Assembly (NCBI RefSeq): GCF_003412465.1
Contig: NZ_QTJV01000009.1
Coordinates: 372,001 to 436,000 of the forward strand
DNA: 64,000 nucleotides
Direction: 5' to 3'
Origin: Chitinophaga silvisoli
GTDB taxonomy: Bacteria; Bacteroidota; Bacteroidia; Chitinophagales; Chitinophagaceae
In this document: piece by piece, positions 36,214 through 44,808 of the stretch
How the letters are laid out: every line of letters begins with the position of its first letter
Numbering within the stretch: position 1 is the stretch's first letter
Program-made: the position numbers and the translations under genes
The notes under the pieces: generated by a model
Databases searched by the model: none
Told to the model about the DNA's origin: nothing
Seen by the model: only the letters and a program-made list of their open reading frames with translations

Positions 36214-37087
36214 CCCTGTACCTGGCAGGGGTACTCCCCGTTTTGGTTTTGAAAATTTTATTGAAAGCTGCTGCTGACTGGTATCCAATCTTCTCAGCCA
36301 CATCTACCCTATTCATACCTGCGGACAACATTTCTTTCGCCCTGTTGATGCGCCAGTTCGTCAGGTAGGTCAGGGGTGTTTCACCTACCAGTTCCTTAAA
36401 CCTGTTGAAGAAAAGTGTTCTCGACATGCCTACCCTTTTCCCAAGTGCTTCTGCCGTCCAATCTACTGAGGGCTGATTATGCATGAGCTCCAGCGCCTGG
36501 CTGATCTGGGGATCTGCCAGTGCGGACATAAATCCTTTCTCTGCCTTGTCCTGTTCCAGGTAAGCCCTGATAACGCTGATAAACAACATTTCTGCCAGGC
36601 CTTTCAACATGACCTGTGTACCGGGTTTATTTACACTCAGCTCCGTTTGTAGGAGGAAACCCATATGCGTTAAAAATTGCTGGTTCTTAATACCGAAACT
36701 ACTGATGTGTAATAAAGGAGGCAGGTCCTTGATAAATGGATGTTGCTGCTCTTCATCAAATGTAAAATGCCCCGCCGCCACGATTGTATCATCGCCGGCA
36801 AAGAGGCCGGGCGACTGCATATATTGGGCAAGCGTCAATAAGGGAGCAGTCGCATTACTGGCAATCCAATGCCGGGCACCATGGGGAATGACAACAATAT
36901 CTCCCTCCTCCATGGTCAGGGGCTCACGGCCATGCAACCCTATCACACAGCTCCCCTTTGATACCCGCCAGAAGTAGGCATTGCCCTCAGGTATTACATC
37001 CAGGCCCCAATCCCCGCTCAGGCAGTTTTGTGAGCAGACAATGGCTTCCAGTTTCGATGCCTTCAATATTGAACTTAGTGCATCCAT
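36203..37087 (-). CDS. AraC family regulator, cupin N-terminus
   Basis: 294 residues. N-terminal AraC_binding/cupin-6 domain (about 15-180, GREPLTMEEGDIVVIPHGAR) and C-terminal two-HTH AraC domain (about 195-292, GKRVGMSRTLFFNRFKELVG and EKIGYQSAAAFNKIFKTKTG). It is divergent from the SDR gene 90 bp away, the arrangement of a local regulator and its target. A CAAAATTA element at 37104-37111 reads TAATTTTG on the minus strand, matching the -7 box. Confidence 0.92.
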   Translation of the reverse strand: MDALSSILKASKLEAIVCSQNCLSGDWGLDVIPEGNAYFWRVSKGSCVIGLHGREPLTMEEGDIVVIPHGARHWIASNATAPLLTLAQYMQSPGLFAGDDTIVAAGHFTFDEEQQHPFIKDLPPLLHISSFGIKNQQFLTHMGFLLQTELSVNKPGTQVMLKGLAEMLFISVIRAYLEQDKAEKGFMSALADPQISQALELMHNQPSVDWTAEALGKRVGMSRTLFFNRFKELVGETPLTYLTNWRINRAKEMLSAGMNRVDVAEKIGYQSAAAFNKIFKTKTGSTPARYRAKS

Positions 37088-37103
37088 AAAATGTACGATT
37101 GCG

Positions 37104-37111
37104 CAAAATTA
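37104..37111 (-). promoter_or_regulatory. -7 element of the AraC gene
   Basis: TAATTTTG on the minus strand, 17 bp before the start codon. The -33 element is not obvious. Confidence 0.35.
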
Positions 37112-37149
37112 ATGAACTTTTAGATACCGACAGTTCAGAGCCCCCCTCC

Positions 37150-37157
37150 TAGTTTTG
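37150..37157 (+). promoter_or_regulatory. -7 element of the SDR gene
   Basis: TAGTTTTG, an exact TAnnTTTG match, 20 bp before the start codon. No clear TTG lies 20 bp upstream, so an activator such as the divergent AraC protein may be needed. Confidence 0.45.
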
Positions 37158-37176
37158 CAGTATAAACATTAGGATC

Positions 37177-37911
37177 ATGAAAAAACTAGCAGGAAAAGTA
37201 GCCGTAATTACCGGCGCGACTTCAGGAATGGGCCTTGCCACCGCCAGGTTGTTTGTGGAAGAGGGAGCATATGTATTCATCACGGGCCGCCGGCAGGATG
37301 TACTGGATAATGCGGTAAAGGAAATCGGTAGCAATGTAAGGGGTGTGGTGGCTGACTCCGGTAAATTATCCGATCTGGATCATCTTTTCGAGGTGGTTAA
37401 AAATGAAAAGGGGCATATCGATATTTTATTTGCCAGTGCGGGAGCAGTAGATGCCGCCCCATTAGGACACATTAGTGAGGAGCATTTTGATTATCAGTTC
37501 AATGTGAATGCAAAAGGTACCTTCTTCACGGTACAGAAAGCCTTGCCCCTGTTCAGGGATGGCGGTTCCATCATCATGACAGGTACGGTGGTAGCCGAAA
37601 GAGGGGGAGCCTACCTGAGTATCTATAGTGCAAGCAAGATGGTGCTGAATTCCTTTGCCAAAAGCTGGGCACCTGAACTGGGTCCACGGGGCATCCGGGT
37701 CAATGTCATCCATCCCGGCCTGATCGATACCCCTTTATCTGCACAATTACCTCCGGAACAACTGGCTTCTTACCGGAAAGGGAATGCCCTGGGCCGGGCA
37801 GGCCTTGCGACAGAAATTGCGGGAACGGCCCTGTTCCTGGCTTCCGATGATGCCGGTTATATCAATGGTCAGGCGATCTCCGTGGACGGAGGAGACCTGG
37901 GCGTTCGCTAG
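37177..37911 (+). CDS. SDR family oxidoreductase
   Basis: 244-residue classical short-chain dehydrogenase/reductase. Nucleotide-binding TGATSGMG (12-19), NAG-type motif as ASAG (86-89), and the catalytic YSASK (Tyr150, Lys154). The C-terminal region DAGYINGQAISVDGG is typical. GRRQ at 37-40 after the second strand suggests NADP(H) preference. Divergent from an AraC gene; followed by a striking repeat structure (37966-38075). Confidence 0.93.
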   Translation: MKKLAGKVAVITGATSGMGLATARLFVEEGAYVFITGRRQDVLDNAVKEIGSNVRGVVADSGKLSDLDHLFEVVKNEKGHIDILFASAGAVDAAPLGHISEEHFDYQFNVNAKGTFFTVQKALPLFRDGGSIIMTGTVVAERGGAYLSIYSASKMVLNSFAKSWAPELGPRGIRVNVIHPGLIDTPLSAQLPPEQLASYRKGNALGRAGLATEIAGTALFLASDDAGYINGQAISVDGGDLGVR

Positions 37912-37965
37912 TCCAGGACCCTGTCAACCAGTACCTGGTCATAATGCTGCGCCTATACCATAAGG

Positions 37966-38075
37966 GTACTAAAAGGTCACCATAAGGTCACCAAGAGGTC
38001 ACTTGTATATCGATTGGATATTGAGGTGACCTTATGGTGACCTTCTAGTGACCTTATGGCGACCTTTTAGTATAC
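37966..38075. repeat. 11-bp-phased dyad of AAGGTCAC repeats
   Basis: The 8-mer AAGGTCAC begins at 37973, 37984 and 37995 (third copy reads GAGGTCAC), exactly 11 bp apart. Its reverse complement GTGACCTT begins at 38026 (GTGACCTT), 38037, 38048 and 38059 (last copy GCGACCTT), again exactly 11 bp apart. The two arrays face each other across a 23-bp centre, and the flanks TACTAAA / TTTAGTA pair as well, so the whole forms an imperfect palindrome with arms of about 37 nt. It starts 54 bp after the SDR stop and ends 136 bp before the AraC start at 38212. The remainder of this 300-bp gap holds nothing else recognisable. Confidence 0.9.
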
Positions 38076-38211
38076 GGTTAGTTACGAAGACACTTACCGC
38101 TTCCCTGACGTTTGCAAGGGGTATTTTGAACACCAGCTCCCCTGAATCGTCCATAGTTACCCCGGATTTGTCTATGTCCTCATTATACCGGTCATCGTAG
38201 CTTTATGCCCT

Positions 38212-39066
38212 ATGAAGCAAAAGCCAGCCATACCAGTACACCACTTCCGGGAAAGAGCGGACAAGAACTTTGAGATGTCCTCGATTGCTAATATGAAATA
38301 CATCTCTCACTGGGACCAGGCACATCGTGACGACAACTACCTGCTATTCCTTCAACTGGAAGGGCATAGCAGGCTCTTTGTAGACTTCCAGGAAGTGAAT
38401 ATTACAGGCTGTGCGGTGTATTGCCTGCTACCCGGGCAGGTACATTATGGCATGTCCATGCAGGATGCGGATGCCTGGGTGCTGGGGATGGATTCTATCC
38501 GCATTAAAGAAAATCACAGAGCGGCCCTGACGGAATTCAGCATCAGGAACCAGCCGGTTCCATTAGATCCTTACAAGGGAGGTTTAATCAGGGATAGCTT
38601 CACCCTGCTGGGAAAACTCAGCACTGAATACCATGACGATGCGGATGATCACACCCTCAATTCCATGCTGGATGTATGTATTGGCCAGTTTGTTGCCGCC
38701 TGCCAGCGGGATAAGTTGCTGGCGGAACAGACTGCACTCCGGCCGCTGCTCATTACCAGGCAATTCAGGAGTTTATTGATGATCAGCTTCCGGGATATGA
38801 AAAGCCCGTCTGAATATGCTGCTGCACTCAACATTTCTCCCTCCTACCTGAACGAGTCCGTAAAAGAAACTACCGGGCACCCCGTCAGCTATTGGATTCA
38901 ACAGGAAATCATGCTGGAAGCAAAGCGCATGCTCTTCTATACAAACAGTACGGTGAAAGAGATCGCTCACCTGTTGGGTTACACAGATACCTTTTATTTC
39001 ACCAGGTTATTTACAAAGACGACGGGGATGCCTCCCCTTCAATTTCGCAGTAACTCCCGCAAATAG
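38212..39066 (+). CDS. AraC family regulator
   Basis: 284 residues. Cupin-like N-terminal half (about 30-110, GCAVYCLLPGQVHYG) and C-terminal AraC HTH pair (about 190-282, LNISPSYLNESVKETTG and HLLGYTDTFYFTRLFTKTTG). It precedes the first efflux operon by 78 bp on the same strand and is its probable regulator. The weak -7-like TAGCTTTA at about 38198 lies 7-14 bp upstream. Confidence 0.9.
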   Translation: MKQKPAIPVHHFRERADKNFEMSSIANMKYISHWDQAHRDDNYLLFLQLEGHSRLFVDFQEVNITGCAVYCLLPGQVHYGMSMQDADAWVLGMDSIRIKENHRAALTEFSIRNQPVPLDPYKGGLIRDSFTLLGKLSTEYHDDADDHTLNSMLDVCIGQFVAACQRDKLLAEQTALRPLLITRQFRSLLMISFRDMKSPSEYAAALNISPSYLNESVKETTGHPVSYWIQQEIMLEAKRMLFYTNSTVKEIAHLLGYTDTFYFTRLFTKTTGMPPLQFRSNSRK

Positions 39067-39144
39067 TCCAGACATTCCCTCTATTGGTTCATTGTTTCCC
39101 CCTATGTTCCTTCCGTCCTTTGTGATGATAAATCACAACAAAAA

Positions 39145-40212
39145 ATGGAAGAGAAAAAGACTAAAACCAAATTGCTCATCGGGGCCCCGCTCGTGCTACT
39201 CGCGCTTGGCTATGGCATCAATGCCTATATCAGTAGCAGGGCTTATGAAAGCACGGACAATGCGCAGTTAGACGGAGACCTGCTGCCTGTGAGAGCAGGG
39301 ATCACCGGCTATATTGCAGCAATCAGGTTCAGCGATAACCAGGAAGTAAAAAAAGGAGATACACTCCTTGTATTTGAAACGGCCGAATTAAAGGCAGATA
39401 CCAGCCGTATTGCTGCAGAACTTGAAAATGCGCGGCTGAATGTAGCCGTTTCAAAAGGAATGGCAGTAGCAAGTCTTCAGAACGCCCATGCAGCGATGTT
39501 CGAATCGCAATCCAACACCCAGAACATTGCATCCACCAAAGCTACTTACGACAAGGCGCTAACGGATTTTAACCGCGCCAAACAATTGCTCGCCATCAAA
39601 GCGATTACACAGACTGATTATGAACACATCTCTACACAGGTAGATATAAGCAAAGCTGCTTACCTGAAAGCAAAAGCATTGGAACAATCCGCTGCAAGTA
39701 ATAGTACCAGCCTGAAAACACGGGCCCTCACTGAAGAGAAACAGGTATCAGTAGCACAGAATATCATTCTTCAAAAACAGGCAGCACTGGATGCAGCAAG
39801 GGAACGTTTGCGGCATGCTTATGTCATTGCCCCATTTGATGGTATCGTTACTAAGCGCAATGTACAAACGGGGCAGTTTATCAACGCAGGACAGGCCTTG
39901 TGTGCTGTCATCAATCACAGGGAATTCTGGGTTACAGCCAATTTCAAGGAGACGCAGCTGAACAGGATCAGGCCGGGGCAGAAAGTAAGCGTGTCTGTAG
40001 ATGCGTACGAAGGTGTGCAGTTAACAGGAATTATAGATTCTTACGGCGGTGCTACCGGGGCCCGCTTTGCACTGGTGCCACCTGATAATGCTACCGGCAA
40101 CTTTATTAAAATCGCACAGCGCTTCCCGGTGAGAATAAAGCTGGACCCGCAGCCGATAAAGGAGCCATTATATCCGGGTCTGAGTGTATTTGTCAAAGTA
40201 AAAGTGAACTGA
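39145..40212 (+). CDS. HlyD/EmrA-like membrane fusion protein
   Basis: 355 residues. Short cytoplasmic N-terminus, one membrane helix (about 12-30, IGAPLVLLALGYGINAYIS), biotinyl-lipoyl half-motifs (GYIAAIRFSDNQEVKKGDTL and VIAPFDGIVTKRNVQTGQ), a long coiled-coil hairpin (about 85-220) and a beta-barrel region ending FVKVKVN. Periplasmic adaptor of a tripartite pump; the membrane transporter gene starts 1 bp after its stop. Confidence 0.93.
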   Translation: MEEKKTKTKLLIGAPLVLLALGYGINAYISSRAYESTDNAQLDGDLLPVRAGITGYIAAIRFSDNQEVKKGDTLLVFETAELKADTSRIAAELENARLNVAVSKGMAVASLQNAHAAMFESQSNTQNIASTKATYDKALTDFNRAKQLLAIKAITQTDYEHISTQVDISKAAYLKAKALEQSAASNSTSLKTRALTEEKQVSVAQNIILQKQAALDAARERLRHAYVIAPFDGIVTKRNVQTGQFINAGQALCAVINHREFWVTANFKETQLNRIRPGQKVSVSVDAYEGVQLTGIIDSYGGATGARFALVPPDNATGNFIKIAQRFPVRIKLDPQPIKEPLYPGLSVFVKVKVN

Positions 40213-40213
40213 T

Positions 40214-41773
40214 ATGACTGCGGAAACTCAATATCCTACCGGGGCAGCCAGGTGGATCCTGGTGCTCACCTGTGTAGCATGTGCAGTAATGGAACTGATC
40301 GACAGCACGATTGTGAATGTTTCGCTCAGGGAAATCAGCGGGAATATTGGTGCCAGTGTGACTGAAATAGGCTGGGTATCTACCGCCTATGGTATTGGCA
40401 ACGTGATTGTGATTCCACTGTCTGGCATGCTTGCAAACCTTATCGGGCGCAGGCTGTATTTCACCAGTTCTGTTGTGGTCTTTACACTGACCTCTTTGTT
40501 ATGCGGCCTGTCTTCCAACCTCTGGGTGCTGGTATTGTGGCGACTGATCCAGGGTGTGGCAGGAGGTGGCTTATTGTCTACAGCCATGTCCATTGTATTA
40601 GGCGCATTTCCACCGGAGCAGGCAAAGACTGGCTTTCTCACGTTCGCACTTGGTATCATGATAGGTCCCATTTTCGGACCTGTATTGGGCGGTTTTATTA
40701 CAGACACGCTGTCATGGCACTGGATTTTCTTTGTGAATGTGCCATTGGGTATAATTGGGGCGGTCTTGTCCTGGAAGTATATTACTGATCTGCCGGATGC
40801 TGTGAGGCCCCCGAAGATAGACTGGGCAGGCATTGCGTTTATAGCACTCGCACTTGGTTCCCTGCAGTATGTATTGGAAGAAGGTTCTATTCACGATTGG
40901 TTTGATAGTGCGGAGATACGAACTTTTTTTGCCATCTCGATCTGTTCTTTCATTGCCTTTGTATGGAGAGAGCTGACTACAGACCATCCGGCAGTAGAGC
41001 TTCGTTTATATAAAAATTATAACCTGGTACTGGGTAACCTGATTGGGATGATGTATGGTATTATGGCGAATGGCACCTTGTTCATCTTCCCCCTGCTTGC
41101 GCAGGTATCATTGGGCTGGACGGCTACACAAACAGGCGCATTCCTGATCTCCGGCGGTGTAGTGGGAGCAATAGGCATGATCCTTGGCAAAAAGCTGTTT
41201 GCAAATGCGAATATCAAGACACCGATGATTGCGGGACTAATTATTGTAATCATCTCCCTGATACCCATGGCATTTACCTCTCCTGATTCTACCAGGGACA
41301 ATTTCTTCTGGCCATTCATTGTACGGAACCTGGGCGTGGCATTGGTAGCACCCAATATGATCGGCATAGCAGTAGGCACATTGCGAGGCAAAGACCTGGC
41401 ACAGGCAACCGGGTTATCGACCATGACCAGGCAGCTGGGTGGTGCGATTGGTGTGGCGCTGATCAGCATTTATACCACCAGGAATAGTGCCTTTGTGCGG
41501 AGCAATCTTGTTGGCCACATTACAACATACAATACCGTCACCCAGGAAAGAGTGGACGGGATGACACAACACTTTATCAGTGCAGGTTTTGCCACTGACG
41601 AAGCGAATAAGGCGGCACACCAGATGCTGGATGCCAGCGTGAGCAGTCAGCAGACATTGCTGAGTTATAATCATGGCTTCATGACCTTTGCATTTCTCTT
41701 TGCGCTTTGTATTCCTGTGATCATGCTGATCAAAACTCCCAAAGGAAACAATGCGGCGGCCGATGCACATTAA
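40214..41773 (+). CDS. DHA2 family MFS efflux transporter (EmrB-like)
   Basis: 519 residues with about 14 membrane helices. Family motifs are present: LIDSTIVNVSL in helix 1 (the DHA2 LDxTIVNVALP signature), motif A GMLANLIGRRLYF after helix 2, and motif C-like GIMIGPIFGPVLGGFITD. It is a proton-driven drug/metabolite exporter of the EmrB class. Between HlyD (1-bp gap) and TolC (16-bp gap), so the three form one pump. Confidence 0.94.
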   Translation: MTAETQYPTGAARWILVLTCVACAVMELIDSTIVNVSLREISGNIGASVTEIGWVSTAYGIGNVIVIPLSGMLANLIGRRLYFTSSVVVFTLTSLLCGLSSNLWVLVLWRLIQGVAGGGLLSTAMSIVLGAFPPEQAKTGFLTFALGIMIGPIFGPVLGGFITDTLSWHWIFFVNVPLGIIGAVLSWKYITDLPDAVRPPKIDWAGIAFIALALGSLQYVLEEGSIHDWFDSAEIRTFFAISICSFIAFVWRELTTDHPAVELRLYKNYNLVLGNLIGMMYGIMANGTLFIFPLLAQVSLGWTATQTGAFLISGGVVGAIGMILGKKLFANANIKTPMIAGLIIVIISLIPMAFTSPDSTRDNFFWPFIVRNLGVALVAPNMIGIAVGTLRGKDLAQATGLSTMTRQLGGAIGVALISIYTTRNSAFVRSNLVGHITTYNTVTQERVDGMTQHFISAGFATDEANKAAHQMLDASVSSQQTLLSYNHGFMTFAFLFALCIPVIMLIKTPKGNNAAADAH

Positions 41774-41789
41774 TTAATTACATACAATA

Positions 41790-43088
41790 ATGAAAAAAAA
41801 TATTCTCCTGATAGTGCTACTGCTAGTTGCGGCTAACAGTGATGCACAGACTCCCCTTACCTTGTCGCGGACAGAGGCGATTCAACTGGCTTTGAAAAAC
41901 CGCTTTGATGTGAAAGCAAATCAATTTGACGTGGCAATAGCGACGAGTAAGCTCAGGCAAAGTACAAACAAATGGCTACCGGACATCAGTGCTGATGGGC
42001 AGGTGAAATATAGTCCGCAGTTGCAGAACACCGTTATTCCAGGAGGAGTGCTGCCGGGCTATGAAGAAAGTACCTTAGTGCCATTGATGGTAAAAAATGA
42101 AACTGTTTTTGGTTTAAATGTAACGCAGCCTGTATTCAATGCCGCTATAAAGAATGACAAGCAATTAGCCAGGGTAGCACTCTCCCTGGAGGAAGAAAGG
42201 AACCATGCAGCCAAGATTGAAATCATGCTCCAGGTCAGTCGTGCCTACCTGGATGTACAGTTAAAAGGATTGCAGCAGCGGGTGGCGGCTGATATAGCGG
42301 AGCGTAACCGCGAATATGAAACGATTGCAAGGGGTATGTATAATAACGGTACCCTGATTGAAAACCACTACCTGCGGGCAAGACTGGATCATGAGAATGC
42401 GGAGCAATTGTATAAGCAGGCCACGCAGAATTATGAATTGAGTGTAATGCATCTTCGTTACCAGCTGAATATAACTGATACGGTTGCTTTTGTGCTTAGT
42501 GATTCGCTGGATGCTGTTCTGGACAATACTCCCAGGGGCGAGCGGACAGAGATGGTGCAGTTAAAACTACAACAGGAGGTAAATACACTTTATCTGAAAA
42601 AGTATCAACAGGAACTGCTGCCTTCTTTGTCCTTTACTGCAAATTATTCACAGCAGTTTCTATCTGACAGGTTCAATTATGGAAGGGCTAAGTGGTGGAG
42701 TCCATTCAGTTATGTAGCACTCAACCTGCATGTTCCTATTTCATCTCATGTGAAAAATAAAGCTGTAATGACGGAGTACCGGCACAGGATCAGTCAGCAC
42801 GCCTTGCTCCTTGAACAGCGACAGTCAGACATCAACTATGAAGTACAGCAGGCGCGGTCTTTACTGGCGAATGCTATACTGAATCAGAAAAATGCGAAGG
42901 ATAGTTATGAATTGTCAAAAATAATCTTTCACAATCAGCAGGAACAATACAGATTAGGGGCCTTTGATTACAGTGCGCTGCTGGATACGGAGAAGAGTTT
43001 GAGTACGACTGAGCGGAATTATATTCAAAGTGCGTATGAATTAATGCTGGCGCAGATCCAGTTACAAAAAGCAACTAATAATTTTTGA
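41790..43088 (+). CDS. TolC family outer-membrane efflux protein
   Basis: 432 residues with a signal peptide (ends SDAQ, about residue 19). Two repeats of the outer-membrane efflux (OEP) fold; long helices with heptad character (about 140-230 and 340-430) and a central strand region. It completes the HlyD-MFS-TolC pump and is followed 3 bp later by a flavoprotein gene, so the four genes are one operon. Confidence 0.93.
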   Translation: MKKNILLIVLLLVAANSDAQTPLTLSRTEAIQLALKNRFDVKANQFDVAIATSKLRQSTNKWLPDISADGQVKYSPQLQNTVIPGGVLPGYEESTLVPLMVKNETVFGLNVTQPVFNAAIKNDKQLARVALSLEEERNHAAKIEIMLQVSRAYLDVQLKGLQQRVAADIAERNREYETIARGMYNNGTLIENHYLRARLDHENAEQLYKQATQNYELSVMHLRYQLNITDTVAFVLSDSLDAVLDNTPRGERTEMVQLKLQQEVNTLYLKKYQQELLPSLSFTANYSQQFLSDRFNYGRAKWWSPFSYVALNLHVPISSHVKNKAVMTEYRHRISQHALLLEQRQSDINYEVQQARSLLANAILNQKNAKDSYELSKIIFHNQQEQYRLGAFDYSALLDTEKSLSTTERNYIQSAYELMLAQIQLQKATNNF

Positions 43089-43091
43089 GTT

Positions 43092-43790
43092 ATGCCAAAT
43101 GTACCTAAATGGATGGCGGACCAGATGGAGCACCTGCTGCCTTCAAAATTTATGGATATCGAGGTGGGTGCAATCACCACTTACAGTACAGGATTTAAGA
43201 AAATAACATTTCTGGCGGATCTGTCTGAGGTGGATACTTTCCCCGGCAGTTCGATCAATTTCCGGGTGAGTCCTACAGCAATCAGGCATTATACACCGGT
43301 GGATTTCGACAAGGAAAAGGGCTGTTTTGATGTATATTTTCACATACACGGCAGGGGCCCGGGAAGTTTACTGGCCGATCAGCTGCAAGCCGGAGATCGC
43401 CTGAAGGTATCCGTGCCCGGTGGCAGGAAATTATATGATCAAAATAAACAGGATCATTTTTTCTTTGGAGATGAAACGAGTTTTGGATTGTATCTCAGCT
43501 TGCTCAGGGAGATCAGGAAAAACAAGGGCAGGGCGTTCGGCATCTTTGAGCTGGATGAGGCGAATCGTTCCATAGTGGAAGATTACGACCTGGAGGTAGT
43601 GCCAAAAAATTCCGATGCTGCGCTGGCAGCACTAAGCAGGCACATTGCTGATTATAGAGCGGCTATCTTTTACCTGACGGGGAATGCAGCAGCTGCACAG
43701 CGGTTCAGGGCTGAATTGAAAAAGTATGAGATTTCTTCGAAGCAGATCAAGTTGCAGGGATACTGGGCGGAAGGCAGTGTCGGATTGTGA
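43092..43790 (+). CDS. Siderophore-interacting protein (NAD(P)H-flavin ferric reductase)
   Basis: 232 residues. FAD-binding barrel (about 15-120) with the flavin motif RHYTPV (65-70) and a NAD(P)H-binding half (about 120-232, HFFFGDETSFGLYLSLLREI). It matches the SIP family of cytoplasmic ferric-siderophore reductases (ViuB/YqjH-like). It is the last gene of the efflux operon, only 3 bp after TolC. This association suggests the pump exports a metal chelator or siderophore, or that iron release is coupled to the stress that induces the pump; both are inferences. No TonB receptor for siderophores is adjacent. Confidence 0.9.
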   Translation: MPNVPKWMADQMEHLLPSKFMDIEVGAITTYSTGFKKITFLADLSEVDTFPGSSINFRVSPTAIRHYTPVDFDKEKGCFDVYFHIHGRGPGSLLADQLQAGDRLKVSVPGGRKLYDQNKQDHFFFGDETSFGLYLSLLREIRKNKGRAFGIFELDEANRSIVEDYDLEVVPKNSDAALAALSRHIADYRAAIFYLTGNAAAAQRFRAELKKYEISSKQIKLQGYWAEGSVGL

Positions 43791-43917
43791 GCCGTTCAGG
43801 CAAATTATTTGAGCTGTATGGGATATATGCAATTTAAAATAAGGACCGAGCTTTGTCGTCTGCATAAAGAACAGGTGGTAAATGTACAGCAAGCGCTGTA
43901 GTATTTACCGGCAGCAA

Positions 43918-43925
43918 TAATTTTG
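43918..43925 (+). promoter_or_regulatory. -7 element of the AraC gene at 43938
   Basis: TAATTTTG, exact match, 12 bp before the start codon. No -33 TTG seen. Confidence 0.35.
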
Positions 43926-43937
43926 TAATTTCATAGC

Positions 43938-44747
43938 ATGAAGGATCCGACCGAAATACTTTCCGGAGTCATTTTTTACGCCCATCTCAGCACCCAAAAA
44001 AAAGAGACGGGTGCATTCCTGACCCATAATACGCTTATCCTGATGGTATCCGGACAATTGACGATTGAGACCAGCAGCCAGAAAATAACCTTGCAAAAAG
44101 GTGATATGATGCTGGTGGGAAAGAACCAGCTGGGGCAGTTGACCAAAACGCCTTCGGAGGAAGGTAGTTATGAATCGATCGTTATTATTTTACAGGAAGA
44201 CCTGCTCAGAACGATCGCGCTGGAAGAGAAAATAGAGATCAGGCAGAAATATAGTGGCTCCCCATTTGTGATGATCCCGCCGAATGATTTCATGCAGGGA
44301 TATTTTCAATCGGTGATTCCGTATGTGCGTAACCCGGACGAAAAGATCACGATAGCGATGGGGATGCTGAAAGTAAGAGAGGTTGTCACCTTGTTAGTAC
44401 ATGCGGTGCCTGCGTTGAATAACCTCTTGTTCGATTTTTCAGCACCTTATAAGATCGATCTTAAGGCATTTATGCTGCATCATTATCATTACAATGTGCC
44501 GGTAGAAAAATTTGCGGAGTTGACGGGAAGGAGCCTGGCCGCGTTTAAGCGGGATTTTAAGAAAGTGTTTGATGCGGCACCCAGGCAATGGCTGCTGGAA
44601 AAAAGGTTGTTAGAAGCGCGTCACCTGATAGCGAAAAAGAACAAGAAGCCTTCGGCCATCTATCTTGATTTGGGGTTTGAAAGTCTTTCTCATTTTTCCC
44701 GCACTTTTAAAAAGATGTTTGGTAAAGCGCCTTCGGAATATGCATAA
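43938..44747 (+). CDS. AraC family regulator
   Basis: 269 residues. Beta-rich N-terminal half (about 20-130, GQLTIETSSQKITLQKGDMM) and C-terminal AraC HTH domain (about 175-268, AELTGRSLAAFKRDFKKVFD and LGFESLSHFSRTFKKMFG). The N-terminal type is common in Bacteroidetes and lacks an obvious sugar pocket. It follows the efflux operon after 147 bp and may be the operon's other regulator, or independent. A terminator lies just downstream. Confidence 0.9.
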   Translation: MKDPTEILSGVIFYAHLSTQKKETGAFLTHNTLILMVSGQLTIETSSQKITLQKGDMMLVGKNQLGQLTKTPSEEGSYESIVIILQEDLLRTIALEEKIEIRQKYSGSPFVMIPPNDFMQGYFQSVIPYVRNPDEKITIAMGMLKVREVVTLLVHAVPALNNLLFDFSAPYKIDLKAFMLHHYHYNVPVEKFAELTGRSLAAFKRDFKKVFDAAPRQWLLEKRLLEARHLIAKKNKKPSAIYLDLGFESLSHFSRTFKKMFGKAPSEYA

Positions 44748-44749
44748 TT

Positions 44750-44784
44750 CAAAATAGCAGGTCCGCATTGGGCCTGCTACTTTG
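44750..44784. terminator. Terminator between AraC and HAD genes
   Basis: 15-nt arms (44750-44764 and 44770-44784) pairing with two mismatched or wobble positions and a 5-nt loop; bounded by A-rich and T-rich sequence, so usable from both sides. Confidence 0.7.
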
Positions 44785-44808
44785 AATTATGTACTGAAGT
44801 ACGGCATG

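Noticed and set aside
37966..38075. CRISPR array as explanation of the phased repeats
   Set aside because: Units are 8 bp at 11-bp spacing with arms in opposite orientation, no unique spacers and no cas genes.
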